Below, one piece after another: positions 1 through 11,841 of a stretch of 64,000 bases of DNA; position 1 is the stretch's first letter; each line of letters opens with the position of its first letter. The stretch is taken from assembly GCF_020921035.1 (NCBI RefSeq), contig NC_063160.1, positions 15,465,095 to 15,529,094 of the forward strand. The letters are read 5' to 3'. The position numbers and the translations under genes were made by a program. This stretch comes from Rhodamnia argentea. Its lineage: Eukaryota; Streptophyta; Magnoliopsida; Myrtales; Myrtaceae. A model generated the notes under the pieces. The model had not been told where the DNA came from. It did not search any database and saw only the letters and a program-made list of their open reading frames with translations.

Positions 1-370
1 TTACCTTCGCTGGTCAGATTACGAGTTTGTCCATTTTGTTATATCTATCTATGACGGTAACAGATCTTACGATCCGGTATGTTTTCTGGCAAAAGTTTGA
101 TGTTGGAATTTTCACGGCTGACGTTTTCTATGTGGTAGAGAATCTGGAATGAAGAGTTTTCATTTTTCGTGAAATGCAACTAGAGAGCAGAGTGATCTGT
201 ATTGATAGGAGCTGAACAAGTGCGCAGACTCAACTGAATTTTGTCCTGCCAAAGCATGAGTTTCTGATTCCACAACAGGCCCAAGTCAAAAGGCAAACAT
301 GTTTCCTCATCACAAGCGCGAGGCGACATGTGGCGCTCCCCGGTGCGAGCTCTCGGCTCTTTGACCTGGC
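1..370. other. Left edge, no gene recognised
   Basis: AT-rich upstream DNA of the KIN2-type gene. No conserved coding segment, RNA gene or clear transposon end was seen. It probably holds the distal promoter of that gene. Confidence 0.5.
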
Positions 371-380
371 ACCACCATTT

Positions 381-421
381 ACACGTGTCGATATTTGAGA
401 CTAGATCCAAGAGCTATATAA
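381..421 (+). promoter_or_regulatory. ABRE/G-box and TATA box of the KIN2-type gene
   Basis: A palindromic ACACGTGT core followed by C (ABRE/G-box, 381-389) lies about 25 bp upstream of a TATATAAT box at 415-422, roughly 105 bp before the start codon at 525. ABREs bound by ABF/AREB bZIP proteins are the known abscisic-acid response elements of KIN/COR genes. The short distance to TATA fits an ABA-, drought- or cold-inducible promoter. The motifs are seen directly; inducibility is inferred. Confidence 0.6.
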
Positions 422-524
422 TGTTCAAGCTAATTGCAATGAGTCACAAACTCACAACTGACTATCTAATCATCAGTGTTCATAACATTTGTCGTTCTAG
501 TCTCTCAGCAAATCATCCGAAACA

Positions 525-1249
525 ATGGCAGACAATTCTCACAACATGACCTTCCAAGCTGGTGCGGCCAAGGGCCAAGCTCAGGTCTGGCTTTTCTTGC
601 TTAATCACTCTGTCCTCTATCGTTTTAAGGCATTAAGGATGAGGATTGGACCAATCTATTTTGTGATTTCTCCCCGAGACGAGTCTGAATATTATCATTC
701 GGGCGGCTAGATAGATCACATCTTGAATATAAATTTCGATTGTGCGTGTTGATTGTGCTGCCCATAACAAAACAGTGCTGACGCTCAATGAATTTTCCCT
801 GCGTGCATGATGAACATACCGTGGGAACCATACGATCGAAGAGTTTGCCAGCAGATTGATTGTCCTCTTTAATCAGTCTTACGGTGATGCTAAGATGGTG
901 TCTATCTTTAAATCAGGAAAAGGGGAACCAAATGATGGACTCAGTCGCTAATGCTGCTCAATCAGCTAAGGACTCAATGCAACAGGTAATTATTATTTTT
1001 CGCCAAATTAGGACTCCACCATTGCAATGCTTGATTCACCGACTTCTCGCGGCATAAGACAGCACGCCTTAATCTTGGTCCCTCATGATGTGGTTACCCT
1101 GCCCACGCATAACACATAGATGATTTAGTCCTCAATTGAAGGGTAATTTTTTGGATTCCCTTTAACATCTGCAGGCTGGTCAGCAGATGATGGCTAAGGC
1201 ACAGGGTGCTGCAGATGCAGTCAAGAATGCGACTGGCATGAACAAATGA
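525..1249 (+). CDS. KIN2: KIN2-type stress-induced protein (small hydrophilic, LEA-like)
   Basis: Three exons join in phase 0: 525-584, 917-985 and 1175-1249, with GT-AG introns of 332 and 189 bp. The product is 67 aa, close to the 66 aa of Arabidopsis KIN1/KIN2. It opens MADNSHNMTFQAG, has the repeated amphipathic block NQMMDSVANAAQSAKDSMQQ, and ends ADAVKNATGMNK, all hallmarks of the family. The protein is rich in Ala, Gln, Lys and Met, and has no signal peptide, membrane segment or cysteine. KIN proteins accumulate on cold, drought, salt or ABA treatment and are thought to protect membranes or proteins in the cytosol; the exact biochemical role is unknown. The ABRE and TATA box just upstream agree with ABA control. 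No break is visible. Confidence 0.93.
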
Positions 1250-4200
1250 AGCTGAAAGGGAAAATAGATTCTGTTTTTCCTGGTTCTTGCCTTCCCAATT
1301 TTGCGCTTAGAATAAGAATTTGGCATTTTTCATGGAATTCGTGTCTTGTCCTGTTCCAGAGCATTACCTTAACATGCTCCTTAGTCCTTTGTTTAGGGAC
1401 TTAATTAGGGAGGGGCTTTGGTTGTTTTTCGTTTTTTGTCTTCTTTGATATTCAATGAAAGTGGAAAGACTCTGTTCATGGTGGATTCCACCTCATAATG
1501 TTCTAAATCAATGAAGGTTCTATCCGAGTTTGTTCACATCTTCTGGAGATAAACATGTGAGTGGCTTCAGTTCTTGCTTTGTCAATTTTGAGCTACCAGG
1601 ACCAGAGAATAATTTCAATCACAATTGCCTCTCCACCCATGATGACAGTCAATGTATTCTTTGTATCATAGACAAACTTATAATTCGAAAAGATAGATTG
1701 CCTCTACACATTGTAAGGAGATTGAAACTGCTTGCGGAAAATTTTTCTTCGACTACTTAGCGTCTAGTTTTTTTTTTTGGTTAAGGTTGTCTATGAGCCT
1801 GAAAAGTAGTTAAGGGTCTTGAAGTTGTCTCTGATTGATGTAATTGGCCTCTTCTAGACTTTGAGATAATGTCCTGTTTTATCCAGGGGTTTGCCATGGC
1901 AATGGAGACAAAAGAGTCACCTGGTCCCGTGCCTGTCTTTACATACTGGCAAATCGCCATTAGAGCCTAAACGCAACAATTCACACATCAGTGGCCAAAA
2001 CTTGGCCAAGTAAAACCGATACCTGACAAAATTGAACGGGAGAATTCCAGGACAATCAAGGGTCAATCTTGCCTTTGGATGCACTCTAATTTTCGCACGG
2101 TTGATGTCCGAAGCGCTAGCTATCGGGATCGCCTTTCTTCATAGAGTAAACCATCGGAGACGAGAGATGACGATGACGATGACGATGATGGAGTTCTACC
2201 TTTCATATTTGAAAAGAGTTTTTAGTTCTTTATAATCTTTGGCCAGAAACAGAAGGACTGTACTGAGCATCCATGTTTATTCTCTCTTAACATTAGCAGC
2301 ACCAAAAAAGAAAAAGACAAAAAACATTTAGCAGCACAAGGGCATAATTCTCTTTCCCTAACTCAATCTTCTGACAACTTCATGTTACTGTCCAGAAGCA
2401 AAAGCAGATAAATCCTCAGTGAGAGTCTGCTGATTTTTCTCTGTGAAATGGTAGCCACTCCATGCTTATCCAGAAACATGGCTCCTGACTCGCTACAAGA
2501 AAAAAGGACAGAAAGAAAATGCTTGTTGTCTTAACTTCTGCATTAACCATGGTGGCATCTCGCAGCAGCAATCAAATGTTGATTTAGTGGGCAAGAGAGG
2601 CAAGAAAATGACAAGGGTTGAAAGAAACCCTGTTTTTTCTTGGACCCCCCCCATGCAATGTCTCATTCCAATAATGACTACTCGTGGTGGGAAGGAATCA
2701 TCAACGCCGACAAAAGCCCACTGTGATTATGGCGAGGCGAGAGAGGGAGTACTCCTCTTGGTTAGGGCTAAAACGCCATGGCACATCATCAAGTATGGCC
2801 CCTTCCACAAGACCCCAGAGGGCCACATAGCAGGAGAGATCATGTCCCTCTTGCTCCTTAGTGTCGTTGAACTTGTGGAGGTGGTTCGTCCTCATCTTCT
2901 TCCTCTTCTTCTCTTGGCACTTTCCTATTGGGGTGGGGGGCTGGAGTTGCGACCCCCAACTTGGATCTCCCTCCAACTCAGCTTTGCTTTCTCTCATGGT
3001 GGTGGCCACAACTGGTTCCACGTCTGCACCTCCTGGAGGGACATGGAAATGACACCAAAGCGAGAGAGACTACTGTTTTAGGCTCACTTTTCCGAGCTAA
3101 GTTAGGGGCATTCCAAGAAACAGTAAAAGTCACCGTTCTGTATCGAACCTCGAAAGGAAAAAGATGATAATTAAGAAACGCAAGCTCCATGAGAATGACA
3201 GGGGTCAGCTTCACTCCTATTGCTGTTGTGTGTCTCATCATATCTGGCCTACTTGAGAAGTAGATAATGTAGGATTTGCTAACAGTGAACAATTGTAGGC
3301 TAACTAAGGTCTTTAGTGCTAATCGTCTAGAGAAAATCACTCTCCTGAGGGAAGCATATACAGTTTCTTCTTAGGATGGCCACGCTTTTTCGAATTCAAT
3401 CATAGATGTTATGCCAATACCACCCACTTGTCACTCCTTTACTCTGGATCTTCGACTGCTTATGCTAATTGGCAAGAACCTTAAATAACAAGCTGAGGTT
3501 GTATATCAGCCTATCATTCATTTACCAGACTCCAGCGCAAGCACACATGATGCCTGTTAATATCAGCAATCTAATCTCGAAAAAATGTCACAGAGAGAGA
3601 GAGAGAGTAGGTACAGTAGTGTGTCATGGCCAAAAGAAAGATTAGATGCAAGACGTTGAGGTAGTGTTCATAATTAAGGCAAGAATTACACAGTAATTAA
3701 TTCATCTTTGCAAACGTCTGAAATCAAATAAGTGAAACAAAAGAACTATGTAGTTAATAATATTCGTGCTAATACAAAGGTAAAGCTTGAGTCAGAGGTT
3801 CTCAACCTCCTAGATTGATTAAACCGAACCAGTTAGTAGAAGCCAGGGCGCTTCTTAAATCTACTGATTTATAGTTCAAATCCGGCTTTGGTCTTGCCTT
3901 GCTTGGAAATGGGAGGCTTCACAGAAAACCAATCGGACCTATAGTGCGTTGCTCAATCACCGGAGGGCAGAAAAAGGGCTAACTAAGCCACAAATGCTAC
4001 AATTTTACAGCAAATGACTTCTAGATGGTGCCAAAGTTGCAGTACAATTCATCACAAGGAAGGACTCTAAACTGCAAAGAGAAGAGAAGACTAAATAGGA
4101 AAGAGGAAAACGAAGAAGCCCCCAAGTAAAGAAGAGCATACCTCACAACTGTAAGTGTTTGCCAATGTGGCAACAAAAAGCCTCTAAGTTCCTGACAAAT

Positions 4201-4285
4201 GGGCAATGGCCACGTGGACTCGCGTGATACCCTACAGGATTATATACCAATATTTAGCGTGACTACCACGTGCATACGCAGAACC
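1250..4285. other. Intergenic DNA between the KIN2-type gene and the Harbinger-like element
   Basis: No coding gene recognised. The strand-plus reading at 2587-3081 has no ATG at its 5' end and no familiar domain. Contents seen: an A-rich 20-nt insert flanked by near-identical 14-15-bp repeats at 2289-2337 (listed separately), a (GA)8 tract near 3592-3607, and G/C-richer DNA at 2650-3060. A tRNA-like B-box sequence near 3875 has no matching A-box partner. Confidence 0.5.
2289..2337. repeat. A-rich micro-insertion flanked by 14-15-bp direct repeats
   Basis: aacattagcagcac (2289-2302) recurs as aacatttagcagcac (2323-2337), differing by one T. Between them lie 20 nt made almost wholly of A (2303-2322). 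This has the shape of a target-site duplication around an inserted poly(A)-like tail with no element body. It matches the layout of the insertions at 19499-19537 and 52031-52077. Confidence 0.5.
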
Positions 4286-5694
4286 TAAGGCTCTGTTTGG
4301 CGGTGATTCTGTTCCCAAAAAATGATTTCGATCAAAATCACTTTTTTTGATTATGTTCCTTGGATGATTTTTTGATAATCGAACGCGTTTGGTACATTGT
4401 TTACAATTTTTTGTCCCTGAAACAAAAACGCGTTTGGTAGTTGCACAAAATTTCCATTCCCAATTTGTCATTTAAATCAAATAATTATATAATCACATTT
4501 GATGGCAAAGAATTGGGAAAATAATCAAATAGTGATTATGGAGAAAAAAAAAAAACAGCAACAAAATTTCCGTTCCCAATTCGTTTGTCGATTTGTCATG
4601 AGTATGCAGTTGTTTATATTGTTTGAAAAGTAATTTGTATTACATTTACAGAATTTGTCTAAATCATTTGTTTGTTATTATTTCTTGTGACTTTTAGATT
4701 GATTACCAAAAAAACAAAATGAAAGAAAAGTTCATCATTGTGAAACCGCCTATAGTTTTGCACTCTTGTAATTACACATCGTACAAGCTTACAAGACCCG
4801 CAACTCAACTACATTGATTTTTTTTTTCACTCGACTCGAGAAATTTTTTGTGCGGCTCGAAAAATGGAGAAAAAATGGATATTTAGTTCGCGACGAGGAG
4901 GGTTGGGTCCAATCTTTAATAAAAAAAAAAGATAAAAGTTGAAAAAACATAATAGGAAATAAAAAAAATACAAACTTAATTAGAACAAAAAATAAAATAG
5001 CTAAAAATTCGAAAAAAAATATGCGTATTAAAGGTCCCATAATAGAAAAAAATAAATTAGATTTAAAAAAAATTTAATTTTTTTTAAATATAAATATAAA
5101 TATAAATATAAATTGAATTTAAAAATAGGCTTAAAATTTTACAAAAAAAAATAATTTTTTTTATAAAAAAAAAAGGGTAGGGAAGAATCTGGTGACGAGA
5201 ATTTTTTTCAAAATTTTAGCTTTTTTCAATCTTAAAATTTTTTAATTATTTTTTAATTATTAAATTAAAAATATAAATATTTTTATTTCCCCCATTTATT
5301 AAATTTTTAATTTTTTATTAAATTTACCTTAAATAAAATTTTTAATTTAAGAAAATTATTTTTTAGCAATTTTTAAAATTGAATTTTAATTTATTTTAAT
5401 TTATGTAAAGTTGAAATCCACGTGGATTTTTTTTGTAAATAATACCATTTTATATTGAAAATTTAATTATAAGTATGAGGGATAAGTCAAAGTATATCGT
5501 GCAAAAAAGTGATCCCCAAAAGTGTTTCAAAACACTAGAATCATCTTTTTTTTGCTTCTGAAAAGTGATCCAAAAGTGTTCCCGGGACCATAATCAAAAT
5601 CATTTTTTTTTTTCATTACCAAACATGTTTCTGATCCTTTTTTATTTTTGGGAACAGAAACAGAGGATCAAAATCATTGCCAAATAGAGCCTAA
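4286..5694. mobile_element. PIF/Harbinger-like non-autonomous DNA transposon, 1.4 kb
   Basis: The body runs 4289-5691 and is flanked on both sides by TAA (4286-4288, 5692-5694), the 3-bp target preferred by PIF/Harbinger and Tourist elements. The left end reads GGCTCTGTTTGGCGGTGATT. The right end, reverse-complemented, reads GGCTCTATTTGGCAATGATT, so the terminal inverted repeats match for about 20 bp with few mismatches. A second, looser inverted repeat (GTTTGG near 4388 and 4433, against CCAAAC at 5621) suggests compound ends. The interior is extremely AT-rich (about 4740-5450), with A and T runs and an ATAAAT-type tandem repeat near 5090-5115. No transposase reading frame is seen, so it would depend on an element elsewhere. 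Confidence 0.7.
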
Positions 5695-6043
5695 GCCTAG
5701 GAAAAAACTATGTTGATTCAAGCAGCTCCCCCCACCATGAAGACAGTCCAGTAATGTGACTCTAACACTGAAACCAAACAGTCCTCCAACATAGATGGGA
5801 TTCAGAGAGAAAGGCCAAAGCAGCAAAAATGGGCCCCCCAACTAGAACCTCTGACTCGACCTGGACCCACCGAGAACAACAGCCAGCCACAAAATAATGT
5901 AACGACTTTTTGCGGCCGCTAACTTCTCGCCAAGTGGCACTGCTTGGATTCCCTTCATCTTGCCTACACTTAACCCCCATCCTCCCGCACTCACACTGCA
6001 TTCCAGTTCATACACTCCCCAACTTCAGAGTTCGTCGAGCAAT
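5695..6043 (+). promoter_or_regulatory. Promoter and 5' leader of the CONSTANS-type gene
   Basis: The 350 bp between the Harbinger-like element and the start codon at 6044 must hold the proximal promoter and leader. It becomes CT-rich near 5940-6035, as plant leaders often do. No convincing TATA box was picked out. The element at 4289-5691 therefore sits only about 350 bp upstream of the start codon and may be part of the regulatory landscape. Confidence 0.4.
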
Positions 6044-7940
6044 ATGTTGAAGGAAGACCAAGGTGGCAGCGATGGCGGTAGCGGCAGTGGCGGTAGCGGC
6101 GGTAATAGCTGGGCACGTGTGTGTGACACTTGCCGCTCGGCAGCATGCACCGTGTACTGCCGTGCTGACTTGGCTTACCTATGCTCCAGCTGCGATGCTC
6201 GTATTCACGCCGCTAACCGCGTGGCCTCGCGCCATGAGCGCGTGTGGGTGTGCGAAGCATGCGAGCGCGCCCCAGCCGCCTTCCTCTGTAAGGCTGACGC
6301 AGCATCACTCTGCGCCGCCTGCGATGCAGACATACACTCAGCCAACCCACTTGCACGCCGCCATCATCGTGTCCCCATCTTGCCGATTTCTGGGTGCCTT
6401 CACGGACCACCCACCGGCAACGTTGGAAGGCCTGTGATGGGCCTCGCAGCAGATACTGAGGAAGGTTTTTTAGCCCCGGAGGATGAAGAAGCCGTTGATG
6501 AGGAGGATGAGGATGAAGCAGCTTCATGGTTGCTGATAAATCCGGTCAAGAGCAACAATAACCAGACTAACGGGTTCATGTTTGGTGGTGAGGTTGATGA
6601 CTACCTGGAAATTGTGGAGTACAATTCTGGCGCTGAGAATCAGTACGTTGATCAGTACAGCCAACATCAGCAGCAGCGGCGGCACCAGCAACATTATGGT
6701 GTTTCTAGGAGGAATTATGGAGGTGATAGTGTTGTGCCCATTCAGTATAATGACTGTCAACAACACAATTTTCAGTTGAATTTGGACTATGAACCCTCCA
6801 AACCTGCCAACAGCTACAATGGATCGCTTAGCCACACTGTAAGCCTTTTCCTGCTAATCCTTATCAAATGCACAGAAGTAAGCATCATGAACTATCTCAT
6901 CAGTTACTGGGTCCTAGGAGCTTCACACAGCACTTGCTTAATCCTTTTCCGTATGTTAATTACTGGATTCTAAGCAATTCAATCCTAGGATCCTCATTGA
7001 ATAGAGAGATATCGCCTTTCAAGTGGTATTCAACTAAAAGTTTTCTTTTTATTGCCTTTGAAAAGAGAAAAGAGCAAAAGAGCAGTAAAAGTGTTCTTTT
7101 TATTCCCTTTGTAAAGACAAAAGAGCACTAAAGTTCTCATTCATTGCCTTTGTAAAGAGAAAAGAGCGAAGCTGTTATCCAGAGAATCTGCACCTTCTAC
7201 TACAGACACACACAAAAGTATGCATACACATCAAACATGCAAGCGCAGGAATCACAAGTACTTAAGAGGCACTAATATCCTTGATACACGTAATAGCCTT
7301 TTCTGAGTAGCGAATTCATTGAGACATTTTCACCTATTGAAGTTCGTGTAGATGTTCAATAAGATGAAAAATCATTCAGAAATATCTCAACTAATTCACA
7401 AGGAAAAATCTTAGCAACAGACATGATGTAACGATTATAAGTCACGCTTTCCATGCTTTCGTTCATATAGTATTCAAGTTTTCAAGTTTAACAAAGTATC
7501 ATGGTTCAGTTTTACATGACCCCCTCATTTAAGTTATTCCACATATTACTGTATGGTGATTTCTGTGAGAATGATACTAGGTTTGCATTTCATCCATGGA
7601 TGTGGGCATCGTACCGGAATCAGCTCCAACTGACATCTCAATCTCCCATCCAAGGCCTCCAAAAGGAACAATTGGCCTTTTCTCGGGACCTCCTATTCAG
7701 ATGCCATCCCAACTTTCACCAATGGACAGGGAGGCTAGGGTCCTGAGGTACAGAGAAAAGAAGAAGACGAGGAAATTTGAGAAGACAATTAGGTATGCCT
7801 CAAGGAAGGCATATGCAGAAAGCAGGCCTCGGATCAAGGGACGTTTTGCCAAGAGAACAGACATTGAGATCGAAGTCAACCAGATGTTCTCTGCAACTCT
7901 AATGACAGACAATACATATGGCATCGTCCCATCATTCTAG
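6044..7940 (+). CDS. CO: CONSTANS / CONSTANS-LIKE group Ia B-box and CCT transcription regulator
   Basis: Two exons, 6044-6838 and 7581-7940, joined in phase 0 across a 742-bp GT-AG intron, give 384 aa (Arabidopsis CO is 373). The start at 6044 (MLKED) matches the family's MLK start; upstream in-frame codons lack ATG. Two tandem B-box zinc fingers lie at about residues 27-69 (CDTC, CTVYC, CDARIH) and 70-112 ([19 protein letters not shown]), followed by PILPISG. Then come an acidic stretch near 170-185, a Gln/His-rich middle and [12 protein letters not shown] domain lies at about 316-358 ([20 protein letters not shown] onward). The C-terminus YGIVPSF carries the VP motif that COP1 recognises. 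CO-type proteins act in the nucleus with NF-YB/NF-YC to activate FT in day-length-dependent flowering. The MLK start, PILPISG, intron site and YGIVPSF end favour group Ia over COL3-5. A Gly/Ser-rich insert at residues 7-21 is a local feature. An AATAAA lies at 8047-8052. Confidence 0.93.
7038..7168. repeat. Three imperfect ~45-bp tandem units in the CO intron
   Basis: Three successive copies of a unit built on ATTGCCTTTGTAAAGAGAAA followed by AGAGC lie in the single intron of the CONSTANS-type gene. Units are about 40-50 bp and differ by several substitutions and small indels. Confidence 0.6.
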
Positions 7941-10900
7941 CTTCAGTGGGAAATGAGTATCAGACTATCAGATTGGAGTTGTAGCAGCTAAAAGTGAAGA
8001 TCTTTTGCTTATACTGTATCTTTCTTGATCTGTTGCGTATAATAGAAATAAATGTTCGGTGATTCTGTTTTCTCACTTGTAATGGTTAATGTCTATATTA
8101 TGCAACTCCATATTGTAAATGTGTTGTAATATTTTATATAGTTCTAATGAGTGGTTTTTTTTTATATCTCCAATTGAAGTTTCTTCAATTAGCTGTAACC
8201 GAGGTCTTTTAATGAGATATTTCAACAACATTCACATCCACAGATCGCAATAGCAAAATGTTTAAAGTAGATTGAAATTACTGAAATGGAAATAATTACC
8301 TCACATAAAGGATGACTAAAGGAAATAAATGTGAGATAAACGTAATAAATATCTGACATTCCTACTGAATTGTTGAGCCCCACAGGCCCTTTTGTCTATG
8401 CGAAAGCTTTATGGTATTCTCCTGCTTTATTCAAGTCTCTGTTGCAGCATCCTTTTTGTACCTTAAAGAAGGATTCTCTCACTAGAGTGTGAACTCACTA
8501 GTAGCAGTCAAATATGCACTGGTAGAATAGACATCCAAGAGACAACATGATGCTGCAAGAGCTCAAAGATACTGAAGCCTGCAGGCGAAGGCAAATAACT
8601 ATTTTCATCGTGTACTAGGAGATGATCTTAAGCCCTACAAGAATATCGAAGAAATGAATGTGAATTAGGTGAATTTGACAATCTTTAGTCCTACAAGGCA
8701 AATGACCTTTCACTAAATAAAATCCATTTCCAAGACTTGTCTGAGAACACTTGAAGCAGGGAGTGACAATGAGAAAAGCACACGACTCTTACTGCATTGA
8801 CTCTCAAGTGTTCAGAACGCCCCGCCGCCCGAAAGAGGACGATTCTTAACATGTGATATTCATACCAACTGGCAGAAATTCATTACTGGTTGAGTAGATC
8901 AGAATTATCAAATTAAAACTTCTCTAAAAGGTCCACCTTATGAAATGAGGAATCTTCACTCTGCTTTCCGTGCCTGCTGCAATGATGGACATATCACTAG
9001 CTCTGTAATTAGATGACAGAGGTTAGACAGAATATCCCCCAGAATACAGCCTCTTTTAATGAAGAACTGATATACAATCTTCATCTCTGTGCAATGGATC
9101 AAATGGATATCTCTACATATCATGGTTTGTCATTATGAGACTTCTATGTTTAAATTATCCTGCTTCAGTTGTGCTTTTACTAGTCATTCTTCTACATGTT
9201 CTTTTTTCTCGATCAACTGAGATGAGAAGGAATATCTAAAATGGGCCAAAGGCTGCAGCTTAGAGTATATTTTTGCCACACTAGATTTGAAGGTTGATCT
9301 TAGTATTGGTTCTATAATCTACATACAGCAACGGCCTAAGATAAAATTTTCATTAGAAATATCCTTGAAGTTGGAGGATGCAGACTAGAACATTTGACTG
9401 TTGAATAGTTTTTCTACTAAGTGGGACGCTTACCAAATAATCCTAGAAGCCCATGGCACTGGCAATATTGGAAAATCATATGGACACTCAAATTACCTAC
9501 GTAACTTGAGGCTCATGCAAAATGTTTTCTTCGACTTGTACCACAAGAATTTTCTGCACCATCAAAAGCAGTATATTCTGGTTCTAAGGGACTTAGGTCA
9601 AGCTGAAAAGGAGTGGCATTGTGTCTTGTCATCGATGAAAATTTGTGAAAAAAAGAAAAGATAATGTTAGATTCAAAAGGAAGTAAAAGTACAAAATTTT
9701 TTGGAGGCCACTAATTCACGGCTGTAAACACTTGATGCCATTTGTATGCTCTGGGTATCATCCATTTCTGAACTTTTCCTCTTTAAAGATCAGGTCCTCA
9801 AAAGACCTTAGAAAATCCATATCTGCGTTTCCATTTGTCAGGTGCAGGTGGTGCATTTCTCTCCATTCAATAGATTTTGAAAATAAAGTTCCATATCAAA
9901 TTACAGGTTCAGCAGCGAGCACAGAGCATACAACTTTAACAGAGAATGCCAAAATGGACCACAAAATTCCTCATCTCAGCGCACTTTTTCATATGAAAAT
10001 GCCTACTTTTGGCTCAAAATCGTACACTGTCTAGATATGATGTACAAGCTCAACCACAAGATGCTTTATATTCAGCATCACCTGTAAAGGTACTTCATCG
10101 TGGGTTATAACCATAAAAACATCAGCCAAAGATGCTCTCTGTCATAATGGAATTCCCAAAAGGTGGCACCATATTTGAAGCTATAAACATGGATTGATTA
10201 CGCTTTCAGTCCTATGCAATTATATGAAAATAGCATTCGCAAACTAGCAGGCTGGATTGTGGTGTAAACTCCTTAAACAGAGAAGAACAGTGGAAAATGG
10301 GCTGAAGGGACTAAATACAGCAGGAAAAAAGTGATGATTATCTCACCTGTCAAAGAGCCAATGGACCCGCATCTTGTATAGCATTTTATTGCTTAGGGAG
10401 CTTTGCTGCTTTTAACGAAACTATGCATATATCTTTGTGCTTTAAGGAACAGTTCTTCCACTGTATTATGGATTGGCTAGGCCCACTTTATTATGCATAA
10501 ATGTAATAACTTTGAGACTTCCAACCTTGATGTCTCCAGATAGAGACTGAACTAAGCCCAAGTCTGTGAGGGAAAGATGAAAATTAAAGCACAATACCCT
10601 CTTCTAACATTACAAGGCACTTAATGGAATTATTAAGAGTTCATAAAGTATCAATCTCCACAACACTTACGAATACCATTTCCAAGAGCTTTACTCTAAG
10701 AAGAAACTTATAGGACTTTAACATACACAGTTCCAACCAAAGTTTTTTTGTACACAACTGTTCTATTAAGCATGATAGTCCGCTGTTTCAGAAGTTCAAA
10801 TTTCTGGGCAATCATTATCCTGCTTCAGGAAAGTAAAGACATCAACCAACTGCTAATACATTTACCACTTCAGCCTAAAAAGGTGAATCCAACTTCATCT

Positions 10901-11621
10901 AATACTTTGTTCAGGTCACTCTGTAAAAGCAATTGGTGTTTGAGGGTGCAGCCTTTAATGCTGACTCAATATGCTCCTGGGAGAGGCTGCTTCCACAAAT
11001 CAATTCGGCATAGTGCAATATAGCACAGACAAAGCGATATTGCAAAAATCACATCACAAGTCAAGCTCCACCCAAAGCCTCTCCTCCTCCCTGTACTGGG
11101 AACTACCTCCACACCTTAAAAAACAGAATAGATATGAATACTCAAGTTTTGTAGAAAAAGCACACGGCACTCTTTGCTGTTATGCATGAAAATAGCAAGG
11201 ACAATAAAAGCTAGAAACTACTTGGCAAGCAAAGAAAGGAAGAGATTGCTTCAGAAGCTTTATAATGCCACCAGGACTTAGGAAGTTTTGCACTCCAGTC
11301 CTCAACCACCTCGCCAAGCAACAAAAAGAGGAAAAAGAAACAAACTGTTACAAAGTCTCCCTCTCTAACAATCCATGAGCACATAAAATCTTTTAAAGTT
11401 TCTAGAACTAGTTTCTCTACTTTGTCCCCTTCAATACGTGAAAATATCAGTGCGTGTTGATTCAGTACTCACTGCACCATAGCTGCCACCCATGCTTGAT
11501 CATAGAAGAGGCCATGAGCGAACTGTGATTAAGATTCAAAAGTTCTGTCTCTGCCGGAAAAGAAAAATGTATTGAAGAATATGTAGATGCAAACAATTAA
11601 GATTTACTCAGCCCAAGATCC
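7941..11621. other. Intergenic DNA downstream of CO
   Basis: AT-rich, unique-looking sequence holding the CO 3'UTR (to about 8100) and then no recognisable gene on either strand. A minus-strand stretch near 10350-10400 resembles an exon end followed by a GTGAGA donor (reading ATGCTATACAAGATGCGGGT), but no partner exon was found. No transposon ends were recognised. Confidence 0.45.
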
Positions 11622-11841
11622 TAGCACAGCAAAATTTTTTTTTTTTTTTGATGACCCGGGGAATCCCCGCACGGCCGGCAGCCGGGGGGTAAACCCTGGG
11701 GGCAACACGTGCTAGCCACCACACACGTGCCACCGGGTAAGTCACCCTGCGACGCCCCTGGAATTCGAACACTCGACCTTTTGCGAGAGGAAGAGTGCGC
11801 GAACCAGCGGCGCCACCCGGGTGGGTGGTAGCACAGCAAAA
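11622..11841 (-). mobile_element. Complete tRNA-derived SINE with 13-bp target duplication
   Basis: The body is 11635-11828 (194 bp), lying on the minus strand. Its poly(A) tail is the T run at 11635-11650. Perfect 13-bp direct repeats tagcacagcaaaa flank it (11622-11634 and 11829-11841). On the minus strand the 5' end has an A-box-like GGTGGCGCCGCTGGTTCGCG. About 40 nt on comes a B-box-like GTGTTCGAATTCC, the internal pol III promoter of a tRNA head. A GC-rich unrelated body follows and ends GGGTCATC plus poly(A). The intact duplication and GC-rich sequence against AT-rich surroundings indicate a relatively recent insertion mobilised by a LINE. It encodes nothing; the open frames across it are chance. 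Confidence 0.85.

Noticed and set aside
2587-3081. 164-codon plus-strand frame
   Set aside because: No ATG at its 5' edge, no recognisable domain, and equally long frames on the opposite strand.
3800-3900. Possible tRNA (B-box-like GTTCAAATC)
   Set aside because: No A box at the right spacing and no cloverleaf could be drawn.
5960-6043. N-terminal extension of the CONSTANS-type protein
   Set aside because: No ATG upstream in frame; family proteins start at MLK, matching 6044.
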